From Streptomyces viridiviolaceus (GTDB lineage: Bacteria; Actinomycetota; Actinomycetes; Streptomycetales; Streptomycetaceae), in contig NZ_BMWA01000004.1 in NCBI RefSeq assembly GCF_014650995.1, forward strand, positions 315,612-379,611: DNA of 64,000 nucleotides, given 5' to 3'. Under the pieces are notes generated by a model, which worked only from the letters and a program-made list of their open reading frames with translations, was not told where the DNA came from and did no database searches. Positions 26,532-35,073 of this stretch are shown here, piece by piece. Position 1 is the stretch's first letter, and every line of letters begins with the position of its first letter. The position numbers and the translations under genes were made by a program.

Positions 26532-27329
26532 ATGTCCCCGGCCAAGAAGCGCACCCGCAGCTACGACCCCGCCCGTACCCGCACCGCCGTCCTCGCACAG
26601 TTCGGCCACGTACGGGCCGCCGTCCGCACGCTCACCCCCGAGCAGCTCGCGCTGCCGACCCGCCTGGGCGACTGGACGGTACGGGAACTGGTCGCGCACA
26701 TCGGCATGGCGCTCACCGCAGTGCACCGCGCCCTGGACCGCCCGGCCCCGCCGAAGCAGGACGCACAGCTGGTCGAGTGGCCGTTCGCCACCGCCGGCAA
26801 CGCGGCAGCGATCGCCGACTTCACCCGCGGGCTCGCCGCCGACCACCCCGACCTCGACGCCTACCTCGCCGACATCGACCAGAGCCTGCGCGCCCTGCTC
26901 GCCGAGCACCCCGGCGGCCGGCTGCTGGAGACCAACGCCGGCGCCCTGCCCCTGGACGACTACCTGGTCACCCGCACCGTCGAACTCGTCGTCCACACCG
27001 ACGACCTCAACGCCGCCGTTCCCGGCCTCGACGTGCCCGTCGACCGGCAGGCCCTGGCCGCCGCCACCCGGCTGCTCGCCGACGCGCTCGCCGCGAAGGC
27101 GCCCGGCGGTACCACGGAGGTGCGGATCCCGCCGTACGCCGTCGTGCAGTGCGTCGAGGGGCCCCGGCACACCCGCGGCACCCCGCCCAACGTCGTCGAG
27201 ACCGACCCGCTGACCTGGGTGCGGCTGGCGGCCGGGCGGATCGGATGGAAGGACGCGCTCGGCGAGGCCGCGGTCAGCGCGAGCGGGGAGCGGGCCGACC
27301 TCGGGGGACTGCTGCCGCTGATGTCCTGA
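26532..27329 (+). CDS. Maleylpyruvate isomerase family / DinB-like mycothiol-dependent protein
   Basis: A 265-aa protein of the TIGR03083-type family. The N-terminal DinB-like four-helix domain has the metal-binding His in LGDWTVRELVAHIGM (about residue 57) and later histidines in ELVVHTDDLN (about 155). The C-terminal part (about 190-265, YAVVQCVEGPRHTRGTPPNVVETDPLTWVRLAAGR) resembles an SCP2-like lobe. Relatives are mycothiol-dependent isomerases or transferases, or unknown. There is no Shine-Dalgarno sequence; it is likely leaderless. Confidence 0.8.
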   Translation: MSPAKKRTRSYDPARTRTAVLAQFGHVRAAVRTLTPEQLALPTRLGDWTVRELVAHIGMALTAVHRALDRPAPPKQDAQLVEWPFATAGNAAAIADFTRGLAADHPDLDAYLADIDQSLRALLAEHPGGRLLETNAGALPLDDYLVTRTVELVVHTDDLNAAVPGLDVPVDRQALAAATRLLADALAAKAPGGTTEVRIPPYAVVQCVEGPRHTRGTPPNVVETDPLTWVRLAAGRIGWKDALGEAAVSASGERADLGGLLPLMS

Positions 27330-27393
27330 GACGGGGCGCGCAACCGGAGCCCGCCGAGGGGAACCGATCCTTCCCCGGGCCCGTCGAATCGGC

Positions 27394-28176
27394 ATGTACA
27401 GGCAGAAGCAGCGCATGACCCTGACCGTGGCGGCCGTCGCCGCGCTCGTGCCGCTCGCGGCGGCCTGCGGCAACGAGAGGGCGGACGGAAGCAGCGGCTC
27501 CGTCGGCGCGGCCGGGACGAGCGTCACCGGTGTCCACTGGAGCGTCGACAGCGTCACCGTCGACGGCACGACCCACCGGGCGCCGGAGGGCGCGCACGTC
27601 CGCATCGACGGAGGCCGGGCCGAGGGCAGCTTCGGCTGCAACGGCTTCAGCGCCCGGGCCGACGTCGACGGCGACCGCATCCGGCTCAGCGACACCGCGG
27701 CGACCGAGATGGCCTGCGAGAAGGTGCCCGTGGACTTCGAGGAGAACCTCGCCCGCACCCTCACCGACGGCACCCTGACCACGCAGGGCAAGGGAGACCG
27801 TCTGACGCTCACCGCCGCCGACGGCGACACCGTCCGGCTCAGCAGGCAGCGGGACACGGACCTGTACGGCACGAAGTGGACCGTCACGGCCCCCGACACG
27901 GCAGGCCGCGCGCACCTCACCTTCGACCGGGACAAGGGCACAGTCTCCGGCCGCCTCGGCTGCAACCACGTCACCGCCGAGGCCACGGTCCGCGACGGCC
28001 ATATCACCCTCGGCGCTCCGGCCACCACCCGAATGATGTGCGAAGACTCACTCATGGACACGGAGAAGCGGCTGCTGCGTCTCTTCGAGGGCCGGACCGA
28101 CTATCGAATCGATCAGCGAACCCTCACGCTGACCAGCGCAAACGGCACCGTGGTCCGAGCCGTCGCCAACCGGTGA
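27394..28176 (+). CDS. Lipoprotein with two META domains
   Basis: A 260-aa predicted lipoprotein. The N-terminal signal ends in the lipobox LAAAC (Cys near residue 25). Two META/HslJ-like repeats follow: first W...GSFGCNGFSARADVDGDRI...TEMACEK, second W...GRLGCNHVTAEATVRDGHI...TRMMCED. Each repeat keeps its GCN and C pair. HslJ-type domains are linked to envelope stress and novobiocin resistance in E. coli; the role here is unknown. ATG 27394 lacks a clear ribosome site; ATG 27415 is an alternative start that also keeps the signal peptide. Confidence 0.88.
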   Translation: MYRQKQRMTLTVAAVAALVPLAAACGNERADGSSGSVGAAGTSVTGVHWSVDSVTVDGTTHRAPEGAHVRIDGGRAEGSFGCNGFSARADVDGDRIRLSDTAATEMACEKVPVDFEENLARTLTDGTLTTQGKGDRLTLTAADGDTVRLSRQRDTDLYGTKWTVTAPDTAGRAHLTFDRDKGTVSGRLGCNHVTAEATVRDGHITLGAPATTRMMCEDSLMDTEKRLLRLFEGRTDYRIDQRTLTLTSANGTVVRAVANR

Positions 28177-28225
28177 TCCCCACGTGACCCGCTGTACCCA
28201 ATTCGGACCAGTGGTCGACCTCGCC

Positions 28226-28231
28226 TACACT
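28226..28231 (+). promoter_or_regulatory. Candidate -10 box of purF
   Basis: TACACT is 7 nt before the purF GTG. The intervening CGGAGGC would place a Shine-Dalgarno sequence only 1-2 nt from the start codon, too close to use, so a leaderless transcript is the simpler reading. Confidence 0.55.
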
Positions 28232-28238
28232 CGGAGGC

Positions 28239-29765
28239 GTGCCACGTGGTGACGGTCGACTCAATCACGATCTGCTTCCCGGCGAGAAGGGCCCCCAGGA
28301 CGCTTGCGGCGTCTTCGGTGTCTGGGCTCCGGGCGAAGAGGTCGCAAAGCTCACGTACTTCGGGCTCTACGCCCTCCAGCATCGGGGTCAGGAATCCGCG
28401 GGAATCGCGGTCAGCAACGGCTCCCAGATCCTCGTCTTCAAGGACATGGGCCTGGTCTCCCAGGTCTTCGACGAAACCTCGCTCGGTTCGCTCCAGGGTC
28501 ACATCGCGGTCGGACACGCCCGCTACTCGACCACCGGTGCCTCCGTGTGGGAGAACGCCCAGCCGACGTTCCGTGCGACCGCGCAGGGTTCCATCGCGCT
28601 CGGCCACAACGGCAACCTCGTCAACACCGCCCAGCTCGCGGAGATGGTCGCCGACCTGCCCAAGCAGGACGGCCGCTCCACCCGCGTCGCGGCGACCAAC
28701 GACACCGACCTCGTCACGGCCCTGCTCGCCGGGCAGGTCGACGACGACGGCAAGCCGCTGACCATCGAGGAGGCGGCCGGCAAGGTGCTGCCCCAGGTGC
28801 GCGGCGCCTTCTCCCTCGTCTTCATGGACGAGCACACCCTGTACGCCGCCCGTGACCCGCAGGGCATCCGCCCGCTGGTGCTCGGCCGGCTGGAGCGCGG
28901 CTGGGTCGTCGCCTCCGAGTCCGCCGCGCTGGACATCTGCGGCGCCAGCTTCGTCCGCGAGATCGAGCCGGGCGAGTTCGTCGCCATCGACGAGAACGGC
29001 CTGCGTACTTCGCGATTCGCTGAAGCGAAGCCCAAGGGCTGTGTCTTCGAGTACGTGTACCTGGCCCGCCCGGACACCGACATCGCCGGCCGCAACGTCT
29101 ACCTCTCCCGGGTCGAGATGGGCCGCCGGCTCGCCAAGGAGGCCCCCGCCGAGGCCGACCTGGTCATAGCGACCCCGGAATCCGGCACCCCGGCCGCCAT
29201 CGGTTACGCCGAGGCCAGCGGCATCCCCTTCGGCAACGGCCTGGTGAAGAACGCCTACGTCGGCCGCACCTTCATCCAGCCCTCGCAGACCATCCGCCAG
29301 CTCGGCATCCGCCTGAAGCTGAACCCCCTGAAGGAAGTCATCAAGGGCAAGCGGCTGGTCGTCGTGGACGACTCCATCGTCCGCGGCAACACCCAGCGGG
29401 CCCTGGTCCGCATGCTCCGCGAGGCCGGCGCCGCCGAGGTCCACATCCGGATCTCGTCCCCGCCCGTGAAGTGGCCCTGCTTCTTCGGCATCGACTTCGC
29501 CACCCGCGCCGAGCTCATCGCCAACGGCATGAGCATCGACGAGATCGGCACGTCCCTCGGCGCCGACTCCCTGGCGTACATCTCCATCGACGGCATGATC
29601 GAGGCGACCACCATCGCCAAGCCGAACCTGTGCCGCGCCTGCTTCGACGGCGAGTACCCGATGGAGCTCCCCGACCCCGAGCTGCTCGGCAAGCAGCTCC
29701 TGGAGACCGAGCTGGCCGCCGGGCCCGCCTCCACGGCCGCCGCCGACGCCATCCGTCGCCCGTAG
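28239..29765 (+). CDS. purF: Amidophosphoribosyltransferase
   Basis: A 508-aa enzyme for the committed step of purine synthesis (PRPP plus glutamine to phosphoribosylamine). A 22-residue propeptide precedes the catalytic Cys in DACGVFGVW. The PRPP loop VVVDDSIVRGNT is near residue 370. Cysteines in KGCVFEY, WPCFFGID and LCRAC match the four [4Fe-4S] ligands of the B. subtilis-type enzyme. It forms a pair with purM 43 nt downstream. Confidence 0.97.
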   Translation: MPRGDGRLNHDLLPGEKGPQDACGVFGVWAPGEEVAKLTYFGLYALQHRGQESAGIAVSNGSQILVFKDMGLVSQVFDETSLGSLQGHIAVGHARYSTTGASVWENAQPTFRATAQGSIALGHNGNLVNTAQLAEMVADLPKQDGRSTRVAATNDTDLVTALLAGQVDDDGKPLTIEEAAGKVLPQVRGAFSLVFMDEHTLYAARDPQGIRPLVLGRLERGWVVASESAALDICGASFVREIEPGEFVAIDENGLRTSRFAEAKPKGCVFEYVYLARPDTDIAGRNVYLSRVEMGRRLAKEAPAEADLVIATPESGTPAAIGYAEASGIPFGNGLVKNAYVGRTFIQPSQTIRQLGIRLKLNPLKEVIKGKRLVVVDDSIVRGNTQRALVRMLREAGAAEVHIRISSPPVKWPCFFGIDFATRAELIANGMSIDEIGTSLGADSLAYISIDGMIEATTIAKPNLCRACFDGEYPMELPDPELLGKQLLETELAAGPASTAAADAIRRP

Positions 29766-29808
29766 CCGTCCGCAATACCTGCCGTACGACACAAAGGTTC
29801 TCATCGTC

Positions 29809-30876
29809 ATGCCTGACACAACTGGTGCCAGCTACGCAGCCGCGGGCGTCGACATCGAGGCGGGCGACCGCGCCGTCGAACTGATGAAGGAGTGGGTGAA
29901 GAAGACCCAGCGCCCCGAGGTCCTCGGCGGCCTCGGCGGCTTCGCCGGTCTCTTCGACGCCTCCGCCCTGAAGAACTACGAGCGTCCCCTGCTCGCCTCC
30001 GCCACGGACGGCGTCGGCACCAAGGTCGACATCGCCCGCCGGCTCGGCGTCTACGACACCATCGGCCACGACCTGGTCGCCATGGTCATGGACGACATCG
30101 TGGTGTGCGGCGCCGAGCCGCTGTTCATGACCGACTACATCTGCGTCGGCAAGGTCCACCCCGAGCGCGTCGCCGCGATCGTCAAGGGCATCGCCGAGGG
30201 CTGTGTACTGGCCGGCTGCGCCCTGGTGGGCGGTGAGACGGCCGAGCACCCGGGCCTGCTCGGCGAGGACGACTTCGACGTCGCCGGGGCCGGTACGGGC
30301 GTCGTGGAGGCCGACCGGCTGCTCGGCGCGGATCGCATCCGCAAGGGTGACGCGGTCGTCGCCATGGCCGCCTCCGGCCTTCACTCGAACGGGTACTCGC
30401 TCGTCCGCCACGTGCTGCTGAACGAGGGCGGTCTCGCCCTGGACGCGCACATCGACGACCTCGGCCGCACCCTCGGCGAGGAGCTGCTGGAGCCGACGAA
30501 GATCTACTCGCTGGACTGCCTGGCCCTCACCCGCACCACCGAGGTCCACGCCTTCAGCCACGTCACCGGCGGCGGGCTCGCCGCCAACCTCGCCCGCGTG
30601 ATCCCCGACGGGCTGCACGCGGTCGTGGACCGCTCCACCTGGACGCCCGCCCCGATCTTCGACCTCGTCGGAAGGACCGGGCAGGTCGAGCGCCTGGAGC
30701 TGGAGAAGACCCTCAACATGGGCGTCGGCATGATCGCGATCCTGCCCGAGGAGTCGACGGACGTGGCCCTGGCGACCCTGGCCGACCGCGGCGTGGACGC
30801 CTGGGTGGCCGGCGAGATCACCGACCGCGGCGACCACGAGACCGGCGCCGCCCTCGTCGGCGACTACGCCGGCTGA
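29809..30876 (+). CDS. purM: AIR synthetase (phosphoribosylformylglycinamidine cyclo-ligase)
   Basis: A 355-aa ATP-dependent enzyme making AIR from FGAM. Landmarks are LLASATDGVGTKVDIA, GHDLVAMVMDDIVVCGAEPLF, GGETAEHPG, SGLHSNGYSLVR and FSHVTGGGLAANLARV. It follows purF closely and ends at a strong shared terminator. Confidence 0.97.
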   Translation: MPDTTGASYAAAGVDIEAGDRAVELMKEWVKKTQRPEVLGGLGGFAGLFDASALKNYERPLLASATDGVGTKVDIARRLGVYDTIGHDLVAMVMDDIVVCGAEPLFMTDYICVGKVHPERVAAIVKGIAEGCVLAGCALVGGETAEHPGLLGEDDFDVAGAGTGVVEADRLLGADRIRKGDAVVAMAASGLHSNGYSLVRHVLLNEGGLALDAHIDDLGRTLGEELLEPTKIYSLDCLALTRTTEVHAFSHVTGGGLAANLARVIPDGLHAVVDRSTWTPAPIFDLVGRTGQVERLELEKTLNMGVGMIAILPEESTDVALATLADRGVDAWVAGEITDRGDHETGAALVGDYAG

Positions 30877-30897
30877 GACGAAGCGGGTAGCACAAGA

Positions 30898-30927
30898 CCC
30901 GGTCGGTGACGTGAGTCACCGACCGGG
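30898..30927. terminator. Terminator shared by purM and the convergent DUF3073 gene
   Basis: A perfect 13-bp stem (30898-30910 with 30915-30927) closes a GTGA tetraloop. It is centred between the two convergent stops. Confidence 0.87.
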
Positions 30928-30945
30928 CAAGTGATCAGTGCAAGG

Positions 30946-31194
30946 TCAAGCGCCGCGACGCTGCTGCGAGGACTGGTCGTCCTCGTCCTCGTCGTCGTCC
31001 TCGTAGAGGTCGGCGTACTTTGCGTACAGGTCGTCGTCCTGCTCATCGTCCTCGAAACGGTCGCCGTTAGGCGACGGATTCGACGTCGATGCGCCCAGCT
31101 CCTCGGCCAGGCGTGAGAGGTCCGTCCCACCGCTGTTGTACTTCAGCTGGCGGGCGACCTTCGTCTGCTTGGCCTTGGCCCGGCCGCGCCCCAT
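30946..31194 (-). CDS. DUF3073 family protein
   Basis: An 82-aa actinobacterial protein of unknown function. The basic N-terminus MGRGRAKAKQTKVARQLKY is the family signature. The second half is very acidic (a run of D/E near residues 48-72 with YAKYADLYEDDDED) and ends in QQRRGA. The ATG has GGGGG 7 nt upstream. The charge split suggests a nucleic-acid or ribosome-associated role, but nothing in the sequence proves it. Confidence 0.9.
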   Translation of the reverse strand: MGRGRAKAKQTKVARQLKYNSGGTDLSRLAEELGASTSNPSPNGDRFEDDEQDDDLYAKYADLYEDDDEDEDDQSSQQRRGA

Positions 31195-31417
31195 GGCTCG
31201 ACCCCCTCAACGACGGGGCTCGACGGCCCCAGAGTCTTGACACGCGTTCATGGTCCGGAACGGGCTCTCCGTGGAGAGACCGGTCCGTAGGGCTTCCACG
31301 GTACCTGAGCCCACGCCCATACGGTACGTCGCCCGCAGGACGTGGCCACGCCCAGGACCTTCGAGGCGCCCCGTCCTCGCTGGTCAACGGCGATTTTAAC
31401 CACCTTTCGACGGTCGA

Positions 31418-31462
31418 CCCGCCGGTGGAAGTGAGAGTTCTCTCTAACTGCCCACCGGCGGG
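31418..31462 (-). terminator. Nested hairpin downstream of vdh
   Basis: A perfect 11-bp outer stem (31418-31428 with 31452-31462) encloses a smaller GAGAG...CTCTC hairpin. It starts 33 nt beyond the vdh stop and is the probable terminator. The rest of 31195-31417 carries the DUF3073 promoter region and no gene. Confidence 0.6.
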
Positions 31463-31494
31463 TACCGGTCAAACATTCGAGAACGGGTCCCGGA

Positions 31495-32589
31495 TCACCG
31501 CCTCGCGCGCGCGTCCGCCATCCGCTGCTCGGCGATCCGGTCGGCCGCGGCGGCCGGCGGAATACCGTCCTCCTTCGCACGTGCGAATATGGCGAGCGTG
31601 GTGTCGTAGATCTTCGACGCCTTCGCCTTGCACCGCTCGAAGTCGAAGCCGTGCAGCTCGTCGGCGACCTGGATGACGCCGCCGGCGTTCACCACGTAGT
31701 CCGGGGCGTAGAGGATCCCGCGGTCGGCGAGGTCCTTCTCGACGCCGGGGTGGGCGAGCTGGTTGTTGGCCGCCCCGCAGACCACCTTGGCGGTCAGCAC
31801 CGGCACGGTGTCGTCGTCCAGCGCGCCGCCGAGCGCGCACGGCGCGTAGACGTCCAGCCCGTCGACGCGGATCAGCTCGTCGGTGTCCCGGACCGCCAGG
31901 ACGTTCGGGTGGCGCTCGGTGATGCGCCGTACGGCGTCCTCGCGCACGTCGGTGACGAAGACCTCGGCGCCCTCCGCCACCAGGTGGTCCACCAGGTGGT
32001 GGCCGACCTTGCCGACACCGGCGACGCCGACGCGGCGGGCCCGCAGCGTCGGGTCGCCCCACAGGTGCTGGGCGGAGGCCCGCATGCCCTGGTAGACGCC
32101 GTAGGCGGTGAGGACGGAGGAGTCGCCGGCGCCGCCGTTCTCGGGGGAGCGCCCGGTCGTCCAGCGGCACTCGCGCGCCACGACGTCCATGTCGGCGACG
32201 TACGTGCCGACGTCGCAGGCGGTGACGTACCGGCCGCCGAGCGAGGCGACGAACCGGCCGTAGGCGAGCAGCAGCTCCTCGGTCTTGATCTGCTCCGGGT
32301 CGCCGATGATCACAGCCTTGCCGCCGCCGTGCTCGAGGCCGGCCATGGCGTTCTTGTACGACATTCCGCGGGCGAGGTTCAGCGCGTCGGCCACGGCCTC
32401 CGCCTCGTTCGCGTACGGGTAGAAGCGCGTCCCGCCGAGCGCGGGGCCCAGCGCGGTGGAGTGGATGGCGATGACGGCCTTCAGACCGCTGGCACGGTCC
32501 TGGCAGAGCACGACTTGCTCATGACCCCCCTGATCCGAGTGGAACAGGGTGTGCAGTACATCAGCAGGCGCGCCGGTTACATCGGTCAC
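31495..32589 (-). CDS. vdh: Valine dehydrogenase
   Basis: A 364-aa Glu/Leu/Phe/Val dehydrogenase that oxidatively deaminates valine and other branched-chain amino acids, feeding macrolide precursors and fatty-acid branching. Landmarks are [12 protein letters not shown], the catalytic Lys region [29 protein letters not shown] and the NAD-binding [12 protein letters not shown] (about residue 180). Length and sequence match Streptomyces Vdh closely. GTG 32589 has AGGAG 8 nt upstream. It is monocistronic and divergent from the next gene. Confidence 0.95.
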   Translation of the reverse strand: MTDVTGAPADVLHTLFHSDQGGHEQVVLCQDRASGLKAVIAIHSTALGPALGGTRFYPYANEAEAVADALNLARGMSYKNAMAGLEHGGGKAVIIGDPEQIKTEELLLAYGRFVASLGGRYVTACDVGTYVADMDVVARECRWTTGRSPENGGAGDSSVLTAYGVYQGMRASAQHLWGDPTLRARRVGVAGVGKVGHHLVDHLVAEGAEVFVTDVREDAVRRITERHPNVLAVRDTDELIRVDGLDVYAPCALGGALDDDTVPVLTAKVVCGAANNQLAHPGVEKDLADRGILYAPDYVVNAGGVIQVADELHGFDFERCKAKASKIYDTTLAIFARAKEDGIPPAAAADRIAEQRMADARARR

Positions 32590-32809
32590 GGTGGTGACTC
32601 CTGAGTAAGTAGCGGCGGGTGGTGGGGGCTCCCGTGTGGGTGGCGGGAGCCGTGGCATGAGATTAGAGCCTGGTGCCGCCCGAGCGCCGCACAGTGCCGA
32701 GGATCACCTCCGCACGGAGTACGGCCGTGCGACGATTTGCTGAGATTCCCGCGCGTTCGAGAACGGGCCGCGCAGGTTTTCGCGGCGGTGCGCGGGGGAG
32801 GGAGCAGGC

Positions 32810-33661
32810 GTGCCCAAGGTGTCCTCGGTGATCGTCCCCTACGCGGCGTACCTGCGCGTGTACGAGCCGCTGGCCGCCTTCCCGGAGCCGGAGCGGAGCC
32901 ACTGGACGCGCTACGCGCGCCGCACCGACCTGCCGTCGTACCAGGACGAACTCCGCCGCTCCCTGGCCGACCTGCTGCCCACCCCGCCCGTCCCGGTCCC
33001 CGTGCACGAGAGCGGCGACGCCTTCGTGACGGAGGTGGACGGCGTGGTGTGCGTGTGCCCGTGGCGCACCCGGCTGCGCGGCTGGCAGGCCCTCGGGGAG
33101 CTGGCCGAGGACTTCCCGGAACCGGTCCTGGACGCGCTGCTGCCCCCGGTGGTCCGGCGCCAGTCCGCGCAGGACTACGAACGCTGGCTGGAGCGCAACC
33201 CCGACGCCCGTCCGTGGATCCGCACGGCCACCTGGCAGGTGCCGATCAACTGGTTCGTCCTCGTCTCCGACGAGGAGCGGGAGTACGACAAGGGCGGCGA
33301 CGGCGCCGGGACGGGGGCGCCGGTACTGCGCTACCGGACGCCGATGGTCCAGGCCCGGCGCCGGGTGGCCCGGGGCCTGCGGGCCCTGAAGGAGGCCATG
33401 GACGAGGGGCCGCTGATCGACGGCCTGGTGGACGTGGGGCGCTGGCTGGAGGAGTTCCACCCCCGGTCGCTGGTGGAGCTGGACTACGGCGGGCTGGTGC
33501 ACGCCCTGCCGGCCGGCGAACTGGAGGACGACCACTCCGCGGCGGACGTCGCCGAGGGGATCGAGGCGCTGCGCCAGGGCGACGGGGAGTCGGCCGGGGC
33601 GGCCTACGGGCGGCTCGTCGAGCGGTGGCGCTCGGTGCGGGACCGCCGGTCGGCGAACTGA
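32810..33661 (+). CDS. Conserved actinobacterial protein of unknown function
   Basis: A 283-aa soluble protein. It starts VSSVIVPYAAYLRVYEPLAAFPEPER and contains VCVCPWRTRLRGWQAL, a Pro/Val segment and an acidic C-terminal region with EALRQGDGESAGAAYGRLVERW that looks like a TPR-like helix pair. No TM segment or catalytic motif is evident. GTG start with GGGGGAGGGA upstream. It always seems to sit between vdh and bldC in streptomycetes (recollection). No function is claimed. Confidence 0.8.
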   Translation: MPKVSSVIVPYAAYLRVYEPLAAFPEPERSHWTRYARRTDLPSYQDELRRSLADLLPTPPVPVPVHESGDAFVTEVDGVVCVCPWRTRLRGWQALGELAEDFPEPVLDALLPPVVRRQSAQDYERWLERNPDARPWIRTATWQVPINWFVLVSDEEREYDKGGDGAGTGAPVLRYRTPMVQARRRVARGLRALKEAMDEGPLIDGLVDVGRWLEEFHPRSLVELDYGGLVHALPAGELEDDHSAADVAEGIEALRQGDGESAGAAYGRLVERWRSVRDRRSAN

Positions 33662-34193
33662 CGTTTGACGCGACGCCCGTTTTGGGGTTTCGTCTCTCGC
33701 TCCGGGACTCGCCCGGTGTGCGCTGACACTTCGTCAACAGAGGACGTAAGTCCCGATCCGGGCGTATGTGTCAAGCGTGACGGACCGCACGTACTCCACT
33801 CTTGCGTCCCTTCCCCCTCCTCATGCCAAAATAGGACAAGGAGTCCGGGGAGGGCTCCTTCCGTCCTGCTGTGGTGCACTGTGGGCGGAATCTCAGCATT
33901 GCACGCTTTGGGGGGTCTGGTGACTCCTGATCGCTCTGTGACTGATCGTCACAGTGGCGTGACTGTCCGCTATGGCATGGTCCATCGGCTTCCGTCGCTG
34001 ATGAACACCTGGGAGGGCAATTCCATCGGTTTGGCCGACGCGGCTGGACAGATGGTGTAGTTGTAGTGCCGAGGACAAGCCGTTCGTCCTATAACCGACT
34101 CGACTCGCGTCCGCCATTTCGGGCAACGCGGGTCAAGGTGCAGAATTTAGAGGAAAGAACCGAGAAGGTTCGGTTCTCCCGAGGAGGCCGCTC
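33662..34193 (+). promoter_or_regulatory. 532-nt region upstream of bldC
   Basis: No convincing gene. It is less GC-rich than its surroundings. A 17-bp perfect inverted repeat TGTGAC-N5-GTCACA lies at 33937-33953. A 7-bp hairpin GAACCGA/TCGGTTC (34157-34163 with 34170-34176) ends 4 nt before the bldC Shine-Dalgarno sequence (34181-34187). The likely content is the bldC promoter and a long 5' leader. Confidence 0.5.
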
Positions 34194-34400
34194 ATGACCG
34201 CTCGCACCCCTGATGCCGAGCCGCTGCTGACCCCGGCTGAGGTCGCCACCATGTTCCGCGTCGACCCCAAGACGGTCACGCGCTGGGCGAAGGCCGGCAA
34301 GCTCACGTCGATCCGTACGCTCGGCGGGCACCGCCGCTACCGCGAGGCCGAGGTCCGCGCTCTGCTCGCGGGCATTCCGCAGCAGCGCAGCGAGGCCTGA
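34194..34400 (+). CDS. bldC: Developmental regulator BldC
   Basis: A 68-aa MerR-like DNA-binding protein without an effector domain. The whole protein is one winged HTH: LLTPAEVATMFRVDPKTVTRWAKAGKL followed by SIRTLGGHRRYREAEVRALL. BldC binds direct repeats cooperatively and sustains vegetative growth before aerial development. The strong ribosome site GAGGAGG is 6 nt upstream of the ATG. It is monocistronic, with a long leader and a clear terminator 145 nt downstream. Confidence 0.97.
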   Translation: MTARTPDAEPLLTPAEVATMFRVDPKTVTRWAKAGKLTSIRTLGGHRRYREAEVRALLAGIPQQRSEA

Positions 34401-34545
34401 ACAACCGCATAACCGGGCAGAACGGCAGGTCCCCCAACCTGCCGAGACGTCTGGAACCACAGCTCCAAGCGACGCGGGCCCTGCCCCAACAGGTCCCACG
34501 CCCAAGCCGTTCGAACACGTCGGGCAACCGACAGGGTGCGTCGTC

Positions 34546-34586
34546 GATCGCGCTGGACTCCGCCGGGTCCAGCGCGATCTTTTTTG
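34546..34586 (+). terminator. Intrinsic terminator of bldC with U tract
   Basis: A perfect 13-bp stem (34546-34558 with 34567-34579) is followed by seven T residues, a canonical rho-independent terminator and rare in this genome. It gives bldC mRNA a 3' UTR of about 185 nt. Confidence 0.92.
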
Positions 34587-34881
34587 TGCCTGATGGCGGC
34601 CGGTCGGGCGGCTCTGTGAGCGGCCTTGTCGGAGTCTGGGGAGGGCTGTCGGATCCGCTGTGGGGCGGCCGTGGGGAAGGCGTGACGACACCCTCCCGGC
34701 AGGTGCAATTGCACATATTAAATTGACCTGTTGTAGGGGAGGGGTAAGTGCCACGGTTTCAAAAACTCATGCGGTGACACCCGTCACATGCCCTGGTGCT
34801 TGTTGGCTCTGGCATATGTGCGCTAGTGGAGGTGGAGATTCCAGCACCCCACGCCTGTACGGGTGTTGGGGCCGCCGGTGG
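34587..34881. promoter_or_regulatory. Gene-free gap with an AT-rich patch and a Crp-like palindrome
   Basis: No gene is seen. A marked AT-rich patch lies at 34705-34730 (contains CATATTAAATTGACC). GTGACACCCGTCAC at 34774-34787 fits the GTG-N6-GNCAC consensus reported for Streptomyces Crp. Both neighbours point their 3' ends here, so the signals do not serve an annotated gene. Confidence 0.35.
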
Positions 34882-35073
34882 TCACGCGGGGGACGGGCTC
34901 TCGTCCTCGGTGACCTCCTGGCAGTCCTCGGGGGCCGGCGGGGCGGAGTCCAGCGCGAGCCGCAGCAGGCGGTGGCAGATCGGACAGTGACGCGTCACGT
35001 GGCGGTACGACGACGCGGCCGACAGATGCGCGCGGAGCAGGGCCCGCGTCTCGTGCCTGACCGATGCCGCCAT
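34882..35073 (-). CDS. Small DUF6274-type protein with a CxxCH motif
   Basis: A 63-aa protein starting MAASVRHETRALLRAHLSAA, then SSYRHVTRHCPICHRLLRLAL and an acidic Pro-rich tail. The HCPICH cluster could bind zinc or form a redox pair. The start is set by a perfect AGGAGG 6 nt before the ATG at 35073. Longer upstream-open frame has no ribosome site. The family is restricted to streptomycetes and relatives, to my knowledge, with no known function. Confidence 0.8.
   Translation of the reverse strand: MAASVRHETRALLRAHLSAASSYRHVTRHCPICHRLLRLALDSAPPAPEDCQEVTEDESPSPA

Noticed and set aside
33937..33953. Crp site upstream of bldC
   Set aside because: The palindrome has one extra base relative to GTG-N6-GNCAC, so I list it only as an inverted repeat.
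33665..34060. A 131-codon frame upstream of bldC
   Set aside because: No ribosome site, codon usage is unlike real genes here, and it overlaps the expected bldC promoter region.
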